Shown: positions 43,375 to 56,000, counted from the stretch's first letter. The stretch: 62,928 nucleotides of DNA from Endomicrobiales bacterium (GCA_016929635.1 JAFGIL010000035.1:1-62928); one strand, 5' to 3'. Translations and numbers: made by a program. Notes: generated by a model not told the origin, from the sequence alone.

Positions 43375-44486
43375 GAATTTAACTTCGTTTCGTATACCCT
43401 ATATTTTTTATATATTTTCCCACCCATCATCTCGCTTGCCCGCTGTGTCATTATATTGTCATCCAGAATCCAGGAGAACTCACATTTTTTAAATCCCAGA
43501 TTCATGGAGTTTTTTAAAGACTCATAATACATCGCCCCTTCTATGCCGCGCTGGCGATACTCCTTTATTACACCCATAATCATGAGCCTTAAGGCCTTTA
43601 TTTTACTTTTAAAATAGAGAAATTTCAATATCCCGAAAGGAAATAATCTGCCGTTCATTTTTTTCATGACCATGTTATAATCCGGTACGGCAATAAGCAT
43701 GCCGACAGGTTTTCCGTCAATTTCCGCAAGCAAGGTTGTATCAACAAGCAGTAAATCTTTTAGACGGCCCGCGATTGTTATGAACTCTTTCTCCGTCCAG
43801 GGCACAAACGCCCAGTTTTTTTCCCATGCGGAGTTGTACACGTTAAGGGCCTTTTTTATTTCGTTTTGAAAATCTTTGATATTCAGTTTTCTTATTTTAA
43901 GCCCCGGTACTTTTTTCTTGGCGATTTCATAGAGCCTTTTTAATCTGTCGATAGGGCCCTGAGAAACCTCCATATCGTATGCATACAGCTCTTTCGCTTT
44001 TTTTAAGCCGCACTTTTCGGCAAGTTCCAGATAGTATGGCGGATTATACGGCATCATCAGGCACGGCATGAGGTCAAATCCTGAAGACAAAAAACCAATC
44101 TCGTCATTTGTTGACGGATTTGTGGGGCCCCTCATAATATTTATTCCCTTTGAGGCAAGCCAGTTTTTTGCCGTATCATACAATATTTGAGCTGTTTCTT
44201 TGTCATTGATTGATTCAAAAAAACCAAAGAACCCTACGTTTTCGTTTTGAAATTTAATAAAATTGTGATCAATTATCCCGGCTATCCTTCCCACGGGATT
44301 ATTTTTGTTGTCGTAAAGTATGAATAATTCCTTTTCTGCGTGTTCCCAGAAAGGATTTTCTGTCAAAATAAATTTATATTCACTTATAAGTTGGGGTACC
44401 CAGTTAGGATAATCCTTATATATCGCCCACGGCAGCTTTATAAATTCCATTAAGTCAGAATTGGATTTAACAACCTTTATTTTCAT
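43371..44486 (-). CDS. GNAT-fold acyltransferase, ceramide synthase-like
   Basis: A 371-residue member of the YghO-like GNAT family. Recognisable stretches are the opener IYKDYPNWVPQL near residue 24, GPTNPSTNDEIGF near 140 and MMPYNPPYYLELAEKCG near 163. The acetyl-CoA-type loop VIKEYRQRGIEGAMY is near 310. Proteins of this family act as bacterial ceramide synthases, joining a fatty acyl group to a sphingoid amine. The two genes upstream encode a serine palmitoyltransferase-like enzyme and a CerR-like reductase, so a ceramide role is likely. It is well separated from SPT by a spacer of repeat-rich DNA. The reaction is inferred, not read from catalytic residues. Confidence 0.75.
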   Translation of the reverse strand: MKIKVVKSNSDLMEFIKLPWAIYKDYPNWVPQLISEYKFILTENPFWEHAEKELFILYDNKNNPVGRIAGIIDHNFIKFQNENVGFFGFFESINDKETAQILYDTAKNWLASKGINIMRGPTNPSTNDEIGFLSSGFDLMPCLMMPYNPPYYLELAEKCGLKKAKELYAYDMEVSQGPIDRLKRLYEIAKKKVPGLKIRKLNIKDFQNEIKKALNVYNSAWEKNWAFVPWTEKEFITIAGRLKDLLLVDTTLLAEIDGKPVGMLIAVPDYNMVMKKMNGRLFPFGILKFLYFKSKIKALRLMIMGVIKEYRQRGIEGAMYYESLKNSMNLGFKKCEFSWILDDNIMTQRASEMMGGKIYKKYRVYETKLNS

Positions 44487-44493
44487 ATTTAAT

Positions 44494-44551
44494 CAGTCTC
44501 ACTCATCAGTCGTCAGTATGAACTGAAAGCCGCTATCTGTTGACTGATAGC
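44494..44551. repeat. Spacer with heptamer-like and hairpin repeats
   Basis: Between the acyltransferase and SPT-like genes are CAGTCGT-type units near 44494-44520 and a stem CTATC/GATAG near 44534-44550. The units match those at 45874-45904 but are less regular here. Confidence 0.5.
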
Positions 44552-45856
44552 TTATCTGTTGAACCACCAGAGATTTTTAATCCAGCGTTTGGTAGCAGCG
44601 GTCATCCTTTCCCTGGAGAACGTAAATTTCCAGCGCTTCTGGGTTTCTTTTTTGCGTCTTATGCTGCCTCCGGGAATTATACCGAGTTGTTTTCCTACTT
44701 TTTCAAAAGAGTCCAGGACAAACTCCAGATGTTCGTCTGTATGTGTAGCCATGAAACTGGTGCGGATTATTGCATGGCCCTCGGGAACTGCGGGAGTTAT
44801 AACCGGAGACGCAAAAACCCCTTCGTCAAAAAGCATGCGCCACATCTGGAAAGCTTTCATGTCTTCCCCTACTGTTATAGGTATTATTGGTGAATTAGAA
44901 GTACCCGTATCAAAACCGAGATCTTCAAATCCCTCTTTCATTTTATGAGTATTTTCCCATAGTTTCTTTCTGCGTTCAGGTTCTTTTTCTATTAGATCTA
45001 TGGAAGCTATTATTGCGGCTACCTGTGCCGGGGGAAGGCTGGCAGTAAAAATTAGTGAGCGGGCAAAATGTTTGATATAATGGATAACCTCTTCCCTGGA
45101 AGCTATAAACCCGCCTATAGATGCGAATGATTTCGAAGCTGTTGCCATGACTACGTCAACCGCCGCCTCTAGCCCGAAATGCTCGCCCGTTCCGCGTCCG
45201 TTTTCGCCAAGAACACCCACGGAGTGTGCGTCATCTACCATAATGCGCGCCCCGTAGGTGCGTGCAAGTTCCACGATTTTGGGCAAATTGGCAATATCTC
45301 CTTCCATGCTGAATACGCCGTCAACAACGATCAATTTACCTTTGTCTTTATGCCTTGACAACTGACGTTCAAGGTCGCCCATATCATTATGGCGGAACCT
45401 TACCATCTCTCCAAGAGCCAGGCGGCATCCGTCGATTATAGAGGCATGGTCAAGTTTGTCCGTAATAACGACGTCCCCTTTTCCTACAAGAGTAGATATT
45501 GCCCCGAGGTTTGAATGATGCCCCGTAGTAAAAAGTATTGCGGATTCTTTTCCGACAAATCTTGCAAATTTTTTTTCGGCAATTTCGTGCAGTTCAAAAG
45601 TCCCGTTTAAAAAACGCGAGCCGGTCGGAGAGGTGCCGAATTTCTTAATAGCATCAATACTTGCCTCTTTAACTTTAGGATGGCTTGCAAGCCCCAGATA
45701 ATTGTTTGAACATATAACTACCCTTTTCTTGCCTTCTACAATGGTTTCAGGGCCCTGTTCACTCTGGGATTTATGAAAATATGGATACACTCCAGCAGCC
45801 ATGACTTCACGTGCTGTTGTGAATTTTACGCATTTAGTAAATAAATCCTGCTGCAT
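44552..45856 (-). CDS. spt: Serine palmitoyltransferase-like PLP enzyme
   Basis: A 434-residue alpha-oxoamine synthase. Conserved points are SNNYLGLASHPKV near residue 55, GSRFLNGTFELHEIAEKK near 82, DKLDHASIIDG near 135 and VDGVFSMEGDIA near 177. VDDAHSVGVLG is near 207, and the PLP lysine lies in TASKSFASIGGF near 242. Enzymes of this fold make either sphingoid base, 8-amino-7-oxononanoate or 2-amino-3-ketobutyrate. The SRFLNGT pattern and the neighbouring ceramide-like genes favour serine palmitoyltransferase. No biotin or threonine genes are present. The start at 45856 follows GGAGG; the frame also opens 8 codons earlier without support. Confidence 0.8.
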   Translation of the reverse strand: MQQDLFTKCVKFTTAREVMAAGVYPYFHKSQSEQGPETIVEGKKRVVICSNNYLGLASHPKVKEASIDAIKKFGTSPTGSRFLNGTFELHEIAEKKFARFVGKESAILFTTGHHSNLGAISTLVGKGDVVITDKLDHASIIDGCRLALGEMVRFRHNDMGDLERQLSRHKDKGKLIVVDGVFSMEGDIANLPKIVELARTYGARIMVDDAHSVGVLGENGRGTGEHFGLEAAVDVVMATASKSFASIGGFIASREEVIHYIKHFARSLIFTASLPPAQVAAIIASIDLIEKEPERRKKLWENTHKMKEGFEDLGFDTGTSNSPIIPITVGEDMKAFQMWRMLFDEGVFASPVITPAVPEGHAIIRTSFMATHTDEHLEFVLDSFEKVGKQLGIIPGGSIRRKKETQKRWKFTFSRERMTAATKRWIKNLWWFNR

Positions 45857-45873
45857 TTTGAACCTCCAATATT

Positions 45874-45958
45874 CAGTCATCAGCTGTCAGTCGTCAGCCA
45901 TCAGAATTTAATATTAGATCTTTTTAATCTGAAGTCTGATGACTGAAGGCTGATGTCT
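45874..45958. repeat. Inverted heptamer arrays between spt and cerR-like genes
   Basis: Four units (CAGTCAT, CAGCTGT, CAGTCGT, CAGCCAT) at 45874-45901 face an opposed array at 45935-45958, which on the other strand reads as CAGCCTT, CAGTCAT, CAGACTT-like. The right end meets the stop codon of the upstream gene at 45958. The arrangement resembles the inverted arrays around the four-helix-bundle gene but holds no gene. Confidence 0.65.
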
Positions 45959-46932
45959 CATAGCCATTTGTTCTGTTTATACCACGAGTATGTTATTTTA
46001 GCACCATTTTCTAATTTTGTAAAGCCTATATTCAAATCTCTTCTTATCGGTTCGGTGTCTGCAATCCAGTAGTTTTGTATCATTTCATCTATTTTTTCTC
46101 TGTTTAACACAGCCGGTTTATTACTGATTTTTGAAACAATTTCAGCAAAGAAAGAAACAGTATAGAATAGAATATCAGGAAGAGGTATAGGAATCGTTTT
46201 TTTATTCAGTGCTTTTGATATTGTCTTTCCTATTTCTTCCCATGTATAATGATTATTTTCAGCAATAAAATATTTTTTGTAATCGGTTAATCTGCTGTCT
46301 AAAACTTCAGCTGTTATTTTTGCCAAATCCTTAACAAAGATCATTTGGATAAGCCGTTTCTTCAACGGGAGAGGGCGAAATCCGTGCTGAACAAGGCTAA
46401 AAAAAATAAGTATGTCCCTGTCTCTTGGCCCGTACACAGAAGAAGGGCATAGTATCGTATAAGGAACCTTATTATATAATATTTTTAGCTCTTTTTCCCC
46501 TTGAAGTTTGCTTTTCCCGTAAAAAGATACGGGATTGTCAGGTTCATCCAGGGATTTAGGCCTGTTAGTTGTGCTGGGCCCTACTGCAGCCTGAGAAGAA
46601 ATATATATTAATTTCTTTAGTTTTGGATTATTTTTTAGAATACTTTCAACTAAGTTTTTTGTGCCTTCCTGATTTACTTTAAAGTATGTTTCTCTTTTCA
46701 ATGCTCTTACAACACCCGCTGCATGTATTACGGCATCTGCTTCCTTTACGGGATCAGTCAGAGTTTCCGGTTCTATGATATCTCCGTATTTATACTCTAT
46801 TTGTTTATCCTTCAGCCAGTTAAGATTACTGGTTTTTCTCACCAAACAGGCAACTTTATGGCCTTTTTCCAAAAGGCTTTCAACTATATGACTGCCGACA
46901 AATCCGTTTGCACCTGTTACTAAAATTTTCAT
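45958..46932 (-). CDS. NAD(P)-dependent epimerase/reductase, CerR-like
   Basis: A 324-residue extended short-chain dehydrogenase. The Rossmann motif is GANGFVGSH near residue 7, and the catalytic set appears as ISSQAAVGPS near 111 and YGKSK near 138. The C-terminal part (about 230-324) is hydrophobic and has PLPDILFYTVSFF, which could associate with the membrane. It is first in a run with SPT-like and GNAT-like genes. In the known bacterial ceramide route, CerR reduces the 3-keto group. An epimerase acting on an envelope sugar is a possible alternative. Confidence 0.75.
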   Translation of the reverse strand: MKILVTGANGFVGSHIVESLLEKGHKVACLVRKTSNLNWLKDKQIEYKYGDIIEPETLTDPVKEADAVIHAAGVVRALKRETYFKVNQEGTKNLVESILKNNPKLKKLIYISSQAAVGPSTTNRPKSLDEPDNPVSFYGKSKLQGEKELKILYNKVPYTILCPSSVYGPRDRDILIFFSLVQHGFRPLPLKKRLIQMIFVKDLAKITAEVLDSRLTDYKKYFIAENNHYTWEEIGKTISKALNKKTIPIPLPDILFYTVSFFAEIVSKISNKPAVLNREKIDEMIQNYWIADTEPIRRDLNIGFTKLENGAKITYSWYKQNKWL

Positions 46933-47027
46933 TAATTAATCCTATAAATATAGTGCGACCCTATTAGGGTCGCTTAAAGATAGACAATATTATATGGTTT
47001 TTTAATTAATTTTGCAAGTGGAAAGCA
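46933..47027. repeat. Short spacer with GCGACCC hairpin
   Basis: The spacer between the giant gene and the CerR-like gene holds a GCGACCCTATTAGGGTCGC hairpin near 46953-46971, followed on the plus strand by TTAAAG. It may mark the end of the giant gene's transcript. No gene is seen. Confidence 0.55.
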
Positions 47028-50000
47028 TTATCCTGCACAAAGGATTCCTCTAACGGATTGCAGAGCTGCTGCCTCCAGTTCTGGCGGGATTCTGTGTTCT
47101 GATAAATCCTGTGCAAGTGCATCGATTTCAGGGAAGAACTCTCTGACTTCGTTTAAAGCATCAACAAGCCCGATATTACCGTCTCCATATTGCACATACT
47201 GTACGGTTGGATTAATTACTATTCTTGAAATGTTAAGGTTATGCCTAATAGTTTTTAAAACATCATGCAGCCACTCCAGCTGTGTATCGTTACTTATGTC
47301 AATTAATATACCGTTATAGTTGCCGCTTGGAATGCCCGAGATATCTGGATTTATCCTGAGTATTACATCGAATCCATAAGTTTGCTTTAATGGGAGTTGT
47401 GTTTCAATGATGATTTTGTGTTGAGGTTTTCGACTTTGAATCTCTCTGTAAATTTTTTCTAAAAATATTTCTGGTTGTTCGATTGAGCTTATATCTATTG
47501 TTACGTCATTGGTTTCCAGTGCTTTAAAAATAGCATCGATATCTGTAGTAGAAAGGCCTATAATGAATTGTTCCAAACCGCGCACTTTATCCTGGAGATC
47601 CTTAAGCATCCCTGTGTCGGATAAGTTTATAATATAACTCACTGCCGATTGTTTGCTTTGTTCAATCAATGAGGACAGGTTTTCGATATCCTGTTTTTCT
47701 CCGGCCGGTATTTTTAACGATAACCTCGTAACGTTTTGCACACCTGAAGTTGTTTTTGTTATTGTTTCCGTTAAGCTTGATAACATATTTGTGATGTTTT
47801 GGCGCGGCCGGGTTTCCTGCTGGTCCCATGCTGCAAAAAGAATGTCCCTGAGCTCATACACATCTTCAACGACATTTCTTAGATATTGATTTTTTTCTTC
47901 GTGTTCAATTGCCCATACCGGCCCGTAGCCTTTAAGGATTGTCTTTGACAGTATGCCGCCTTTTGTCAAATCAAGAGCGACCGCCGCTGTAACCCGTTCC
48001 GTTATATCTTCGATACCTGGTTGTGCAGGCGGTTCGAAATATAAGACATTTTCGTCTTTTTTAAACTGGATTTTAACTGCCATTTCCCTGTCATCCAGAT
48101 TAATATTGATGATTTGCAAGTTTGAAGGTAAAGACCTGGTTTGAACAACTGCCAGGACGTTGAATCCGCTGTCTGTTCTTTCCCGTAGTATTTCATTTCT
48201 CTTAACGGCATCTTCACACCCTATAACAATGCTTGTTCCTGATGCTGCTGCCCAGGCTGTAACCTTTGATACGCCTAGTTTGGTTAGTTTTTTCAATCTT
48301 TCCGATAACTCTCTAACATTGTTGAAGAATATGCCAACGATCATATAGGTAATCGTCAATACTGAACCGGAGGGCGCTATTGTATTTTTTGCGGTCCGGG
48401 ATGCAACATTAAGAATACCTTGGTCGTGTTCTTCTGAGTCTGCTGATGTTCCCGTATCCGCCATGATTCTATTTGATATGATAAATTTTTGTAAAAGTGA
48501 CGCTAATAAAGGTAAATGTTTTGCAAAGAAGAGATAAAATCTGCTTACCTTCTTGCATTCTTCGAGTAAAACTTCCATGCGGACATTTTCTTTCCCGAGC
48601 TTTTCTATAAGGTATTCCGAACCTTTATGTTTATGGTTAACAGAAGGATGACCTATGACTACTCTTTGAATTCCCAGAGCTTTAATGAATTCTGCACAGG
48701 AATTACACGGGGATAGTGTTAAATAAATCGTTATGTCCTTGAATACATTTCCTGCTTTTTCCTGAGAGCCTTCTTCTTTTGTATTGCTTATTTCATCTCT
48801 TAGTTTTATTAGAGCTGTTTCGATATTTTTCCTGGCTGTTTCGGTTGTCTCTTTTAAGTTATCCATCCTTCCATTTTCTCTGATTGATTCAAGCTGCTTT
48901 ACAAATTTTTCTTTATCGTCAGGAGAGAGATTTATTGACCTGATAAAGTATTCAAAAACGTTTATCAATGTCATAAATTCTGCATGCAAGTAGTAATCAG
49001 GATCATTGTAATTTGCAGCTATAATATTTCCTCTTGCATCCATAATGGATGCGCCGACGTGGGCTTCTAATGAAGATCTTCTTTCTGCGGATTTTTCTGC
49101 TTGCATTAGCGCAGCTTTCATTCCGTGATAATCCATGATTATCTTAAGCATGTCGTAAATGGTTTTGTTATGTGTATGATTAGTAGAGTCAATATAAGCA
49201 GCGTCAGGAGCTTTTCTCAGAGGATAATATTTTCTGTTTGTATCTTCAAAGTCTCTTGACCTGATTTCTTCTAATACTTCTTTATACGTTATATCATACC
49301 CTGACTCCTTGAATTCGTTGTATCTTCTAGAGGCTCTTTCCTCTAAAGACGCATCCAAATATATCTTTACTGCGGCTTTTTGATATACGTCTGTCCCCAT
49401 ATTCCTGCCCTCTATGATTAGGCTTCTGCCGGCTTTAAGTTTTTGTTCGATTATACTTCTTTGCAATTTCATTATTTCTTCTACGACTTTTTTATGATCG
49501 GAAACAGCTGCTACTATGTTTTCGACTTCAGGCTCCCTGATATCCGAAGAAACATCACGTCCGTCAACAGAAACAGTCAATTCCCCCTGTTTGAATGTAA
49601 TAGAAATTCTACCCGGTTCGGTGTATTCTTTAACCAGATTAACCAGAGCTTTTTTGTTAGCAGTATCAATTTTTCTTTCAATTGCAAGCAGAGTAATTGT
49701 CCTGTAGAATACCCCGGCATCCATATACTCACAGCCGATGTCCTGGGCCAGTTTCATGGCTAAGGGGCTTTTACCTGCCGCGGAAGGCCCGTCTATTGTG
49801 ATAACCATGGGATTATCCTCAATATTTTCCTGAATTCTGGCGGATAATTGCCTGTGTTTTTCAAGCAGTTGGGCATCTGTCAGAGATTCGGCCGGTTCTT
49901 TATGGTTTGGGATGACAAACGGAGTTTTTCCGGCTGTAAGGTCCTGTTTGCCTTCTTCTGTAGTCACTCCCAGCATTATAAAACTTTCACCTATTTGACC

Positions 50001-53000
50001 GATAGTCCTCTTTGGGCTCGTATCTTTTATTGATAAATTGTCTTTTATATGCTTTGTTTCTTCTCTGCTGTACAAATCCTGAGAGAGCATGTCTATTGAT
50101 GTTTGTTCCCTGATGTCGCTATAAGCCGCAAATCTTTCAAACGGCATCACAAATGTGAACCTGGACACCTGGCCTTTTTGGGCAAAACTGATTGTCCCGT
50201 GGAAATCATCCCTTTTTGTTATTCTCCCTTCCTGGGGATATCCTACAAATGGCTGGAACATATTCCCGTTTCTTCTCTTAAAGAAAAGTAAATACATTAT
50301 CTTTTCAACAATCTTGCTTAATATTTTATTTTTAGCAATAAATCGCAGGATATCAAATAATCTTTTTGCATTCCTGTCAGACCTCTCAAAATCAGGGGCA
50401 TTGCCTGTTATTTGGCCCAGACCACGCCTGTTGGCATAGGATGTGACTTTATCCAACACTTTTTCAGCGAATTGCGCTCCTTCAAGGACACCCGGTGCCC
50501 AGGGCGCTATAATTTCGGTTATAACTTCATGTTTAAGCAAATACCTGAATACCTCTCCAATCCATTTAAAGTATGATTCAAAATCATTGCCAAGCCCGCT
50601 GAGCGTGAAAAAGTATGAAGCTCCGGGAACACCTTTATCTTTTGCCGTAATCTGTTCCTGTTTAAGCATCTGTATAACCTGTGTCGCAAACTTTTCATTA
50701 TTTGGGGATACAATTGTATCCTTGTGTCCCGCGTGCATCAGGGCAACCGCGTCACCCCCGTGTTCATACATCTCAAGAGATATGCTGGACTCTTCAAGCG
50801 TAGAATCGTCCTCCTTTATACTTTCGCTTCTAAGTAATTTTGATATTTCCTTGGCAACATCACCTACTGTATTCTCCATAGTAACAAGATATATGTCAGG
50901 CATTGCCTCGCCGAGCTCCCTTTCCAGCATTTCCACAACGCTTGCCTCATCGAGCATCCGTCCAGCGCCCAGTACTCTCGTTTTATTTGTTGCTTTTACA
51001 ATCCCTTCGAGTTCAACCCCATCCAAAACAACAGGATCAACATTTTGAAGCAAACATCTTGGTATGACCCCTGCTTTACGTTTTATGAGAAGGGTCTTTT
51101 GCGGAGGTATGTTGTTTTCAGGATCACCTATGTTAAACATATCCAGAATAGCCTTGTATTGCTGCTGTTCTTCCATATTGCATCTTCTTTCTGTTTTACC
51201 CGTTCTATCTTCTACCAGATCTAAAACACCTCTTTTCTTTGCTAAAAAAGGTCGGTTTGGGTCTGTTTTCCAATAAAGCTCAAGAAATTGTTTCTTGGTT
51301 AATTCAATGTGTAAAGGGTTCTGCTCTTTTTTCCATTTTTCGTCTTCAGCCGATGAAGGTTCGTTAAAATGAATTCTTTTTTCCGCGCTTGTAAGTATAA
51401 CAATCTTTAACTCTCCGCAGTTTCCGTTTGTCTCATCCTGAATTTGTTCATAAAAAGCTGTTAATTCTTTATACCGCCTTATTGCCGAAAGTATATCTGC
51501 CCCGCCTCCTGCTGCCCAGACATAGTGAGTTCTGTTCTTTCCCTCTTTTAAATCCCTTTCCAATATTTCATATAATCCTTCTCTTGGCAGTTCTTCTTCC
51601 GTTATTTCCTGTTTGATTTTTTCCCTTTCCTTGACAACGGTATCATCTTCCATGTTTGCGTGATTCCTGAATATACCTATTCGTCCCGGTACGGGGCTTT
51701 GTTTTGAAGTATCATTAACTTTTTCTCTTATCATTTCAGTGAGATTCCCAAATTTCGTTTTCATTTCCTCTACTTTTAAAGCTAGCTGAATATAATCAGC
51801 TAATGTGGCGGTTGATTCATCCAGATTTGTTAAATCATTATGTACATCCTCAAGGTGTACAAGCAGTTGCGATAGAACTACAATATCAATATGTTCCATT
51901 ATTGTTTTTCTTTGGGCACCCCTGTAACCAAGAGGCTCGTTTTCGGCCACTGACCGCAGGTAGAGGCATTCGGTTAACAGGGAAAGCATTTCTTCCAAAT
52001 CATCTCTGACAATAGCAGTTAATGCAACAAGGCTTTCTCTATCTTCCAGCCTGCTCGCTGTAACCATATAACTCTGTTCATAAAAGATATCATCTACTAT
52101 TTTTGAACTTACACCGACTTCTTCCTCAATCTGTTCGGGAGTTTTGTCTTTTATCCTGTTGTATATTTCTCCTCTAAGGAATATTTGTAAATCGTATAGT
52201 GCATATCTGGAATTTTCCAGATCCAATCTGCGAAATCTTCTTCTGTTTCTGGAATCTGATATTGCATGCACGATTCTTTTAATCAGATTAATAGTTCTTA
52301 CAGTATGATATAATGAAGCGAAAGCATTAAGTTCAATGGCTTTCAATATTAGTTTTCTGAAAGGAGGCGCCCTGGCTCTTATGCCGCTTACAAACCAGTA
52401 AGTGGGTTTATTCCTCTTGGAAGTGATTGAGAGGTATTCCGCTATTGCCTTATGTATGATATCTCCGAAAACATGGGTAGCATATAGATCACCTACTCTT
52501 CTCATCATGCTTTCCTGGTTTAAAGTGAGCCTTGTACCCGGGGCTATATTTGTTTTTTCAAGCCCCTGAACCGATGCAGCTGCCATAGCCAGAATCGCAA
52601 TAATCCGGGTGTTCATTCTTCTTTCTTTTCTTTCCAATTCACCCTTTTCTCCTATTGCAATTTCCCAGAAATCGCGGTTTATATAAACTGTTTTACTCTC
52701 AGGATCTATCAGCAACACATCAATGAAGGTAAACCTGTTAACCAGGGTCTGGACAAAATCATCGTCCGGGTTAAATAACTTAAGATTATAACCACCAAGT
52801 TGTTCACCAATGAGTTTTAAAGATTCGTCATACTTATAATCCCTGTCTTCGATTATTTTTGAATCAGCCAGTTTTCTAATATCATAAATAGCCCTGGCTA
52901 TGGCTGTACCATTTATGTCTCTGTCTTCATCTTCGCCTTCAATAAATAAAAAAGGCTGGTCTTTTTTTGCCGTGTCGCTTTTTTTTCTTCTTCGGTCTAA

Positions 53001-56000
53001 TGCCTTTTGTTCAATGGCTGTTGTAGTCATTCCGGCAAGGTCCCAAACCGTTGGAGCAATAAGTTTTCCGTTATGATTTTTAACCTGAAGATTAATCTGC
53101 GTCTGGTCAATACAGTGTTTCTCGATTAGGTCCTTCCATGATTGTTCGGTCTCGAATCTTTCAATACGTTTAAAAGCTTTCAGTATGTACGGCCAGAAGC
53201 CTTTATATCCTCTTACTCTCAGGCCTATATGTTCTATAAGTATATCCATAAAACGCATTCTGTCTTCTTCAAACTGTGCCCGGTCTTTTTCATGGACATT
53301 ACGGCTTTCCGTAAGTATATTGCTAGCTATTGTAACTTCTTTTTGACGGTTTGTTGTTTCAATAGTATAGGGCTCTTTTTCATCCGGTATGTATTTTATG
53401 ATAAGTTTTCTAACACCTTTTCTCTTTAATCTTATTATAAGATACCTTAAAACTTCAAAATCAATTGTATGTTTCCAGTCTTTGAAATGCTCCTCTATTA
53501 TTTCCTGGAGCTGGCTGGCTTCCAGTGTGCCTGAAGGGATATCAAACGATATTTCTGCTCCGTACGGTCCCAATCCCGCCGTTTTTACTAATACATTTTT
53601 TGCAATTGTATAGTTATACTGATTAACAATAAAAACTGAAAAGCTGATAGCATTAATTATAAGTATAATGCTTCCTATAACCAGGATATCGGAAAAGCCT
53701 ATTGCATACTTAAAAACGGAATATATAAAAGAAATACCTATAGCCATGGTTATGGTAGATAAAACAAAGGTTATAGCATTTATTATGCGGTTATCCCGTA
53801 ATGAGTATTTTAAAGGTTTTCCGGAAGCGTCTTCTGTATAGTCACCTTTTGTTTTTTCGACATCCAGAACTTCTACTTCAAGCTCTTCGCTTTCAGCTAC
53901 AACAAAACCTTTTTGTTTTCTTAAGGCTGCAATAGCTCTCAATAGAAAAGAATGGCTGCCATATGGACTTTCTAAGTTCATAGTCTTTACATGTTCTATA
54001 AGCGAGGTTAATCTATCTCTGAATGAAAACTGCGTTAACGACTGTTTTGTAAAATGCCTAAATACTTCTCTGGTTTCTGGATTGTAAAACAGCTCTGATG
54101 CAGTTTCATATTCATGTTCTGGAGTCCTTGCGTAGAAACTGCAGTCAAAAATATTCTTTATGTATTTTCGTAAGTGTTCAGGAATACACATTTCAGCAAA
54201 TTTCCTTAAGCCCCAAGCTAAGTTGTCTTGCCAAAAAGCTTGCGTAAATAAGAATGGCCTGCCAGTTATAGAAGAGATGTAGTATTGATAAGCTAAAGTA
54301 ACAGCACCTCCTACTAAAGAAGGTAAATCATCTGAGAAAATAAATGCTTTATCAAAAAGTTCAGGTTTGATAAAGTCAAATATAATGATTTCGACATTGG
54401 AATCCTTGCCTTCGAAAATTACTTCTCTTTTTCCTGTTTTTGAATCCAATTTTATTACCCGAGCGTTAAGCTTATCCTGTTCTTGAAGTTTTTTTATTTT
54501 GTTAATGGTCTCTTCTTCTACATAAGAATTTCTTCCAGTACCAATAAATAAGACAGCCCCATTTTCCCTAAACTCATCTACATTCTGCTGTAATTCGCCT
54601 GCATTTTGATTATTATGTGCACGGGCAAATAAGTCAAGATAGATAGGTGTTTTTCTTACTTCGTGGGTATAAACAATGCCCCAATTTCTTGAACATAATT
54701 GTGAAGATTCTGAAGATAAACCTAAATCATCAAGAAGCTTTTGCCGTCTTAATAATTGTAAGGTACGGGAAGAGTTGAGATACTCTTGAACACTTCTTTG
54801 AAAAGTACCTGGAGGAGACCACAATCCAATAACATTAGAATTTCTTTTGCCATCATGTGTAACATCTATATCAGGCTCAACCAAACGCTGTCCAAATGGA
54901 TCAGGTGGAGCTATTTGTTTACCAAGACGTTCTGTAAGCATTCCTGGATCTTTTAGTACTATAGTTTGTGATGCATTTGCTCCCATTTTTCTATATTCAT
55001 ATAACCGCTGAGCTAATTCTGTATCATTTTTAGCAACAGGGAATACAAAAGTCAGGTCATTAGTTTCCATATAATCCAACTTGTGTACTTTATCACCATT
55101 TATATAAGTGATTCCGTTTATCTCGTTATCAATTGACTCTGCATTTTCATCACCTTCAATAAATTCCGTATTAACTGCATATTCAAAAGTTTTATTATAC
55201 ATAAACACTCTAATTTTTTTATTTGGAAACATCTCTCTTAATACTAAAGCAAAGTCTCTTGTTATACCTATATCTCCCCCTCCTGCTAGTCTTGTGGGGA
55301 GGACTACATTAATAGCGGAAAAGTCTATTGCTCTTACTAATTTTGCAGCATCAGGATGATCACCTTTGATATCCTTGAATTCATCTGGTAAAACATAGAG
55401 AGAGTCAATTGCAGGTATGAGATTTTTCAGTCTTTCCCTAATAGTAGGTTCTCGTTCTAAAGGACTAGCTAAATCATTTATTATCATATTGTCAGGTTCG
55501 TCGTTTAAAGCAAAAACAAGAGTTTCACCTTCAATTCTTACAGTATTTCTTTTTGCTTCCTTATCAATTTCAACTTTTATCTTTTCTATATCGTTAATAA
55601 GACCTAAAACTCGTATTATGTATATAAGACTATTGAGCGTTTCAGATTGAGTCTGCATTAAAGGAGGAAGAGAACGAGAAATATTAAAACTTTCATCAAC
55701 TATTTGTTCTGAAAACTCATAAAGGAATGTTTGCCTGGGATAAGTTTGTCTGTGGAACCTTAAATATTCATGAAACTCTTGGCTGGTTCTATACTTTTCA
55801 AAATCATCGCCGTATTTAGGTTTAAGGTAGGCACCGAAATATTCATAAATTTTGGATGTTTCATCATTTAATGCTTTCCATTCGATTGCTTCGTGTGTCC
55901 CCAAAGCCTTTGCCAATTCAACTTCAGGAAGTGTGCCGTAGGGAACGAGTTCTATAAATTCCTCAGGCGGGCCGCGTTCGTTCAGTTCATTAAGGAACAG

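Noticed and set aside
44552-45856. BioF (biotin) or KBL (threonine) assignment of the PLP enzyme
   Set aside because: The motifs are shared, but no biotin or threonine genes lie nearby, and the two neighbours fit ceramide synthesis. Kept as an alternative, not the call.
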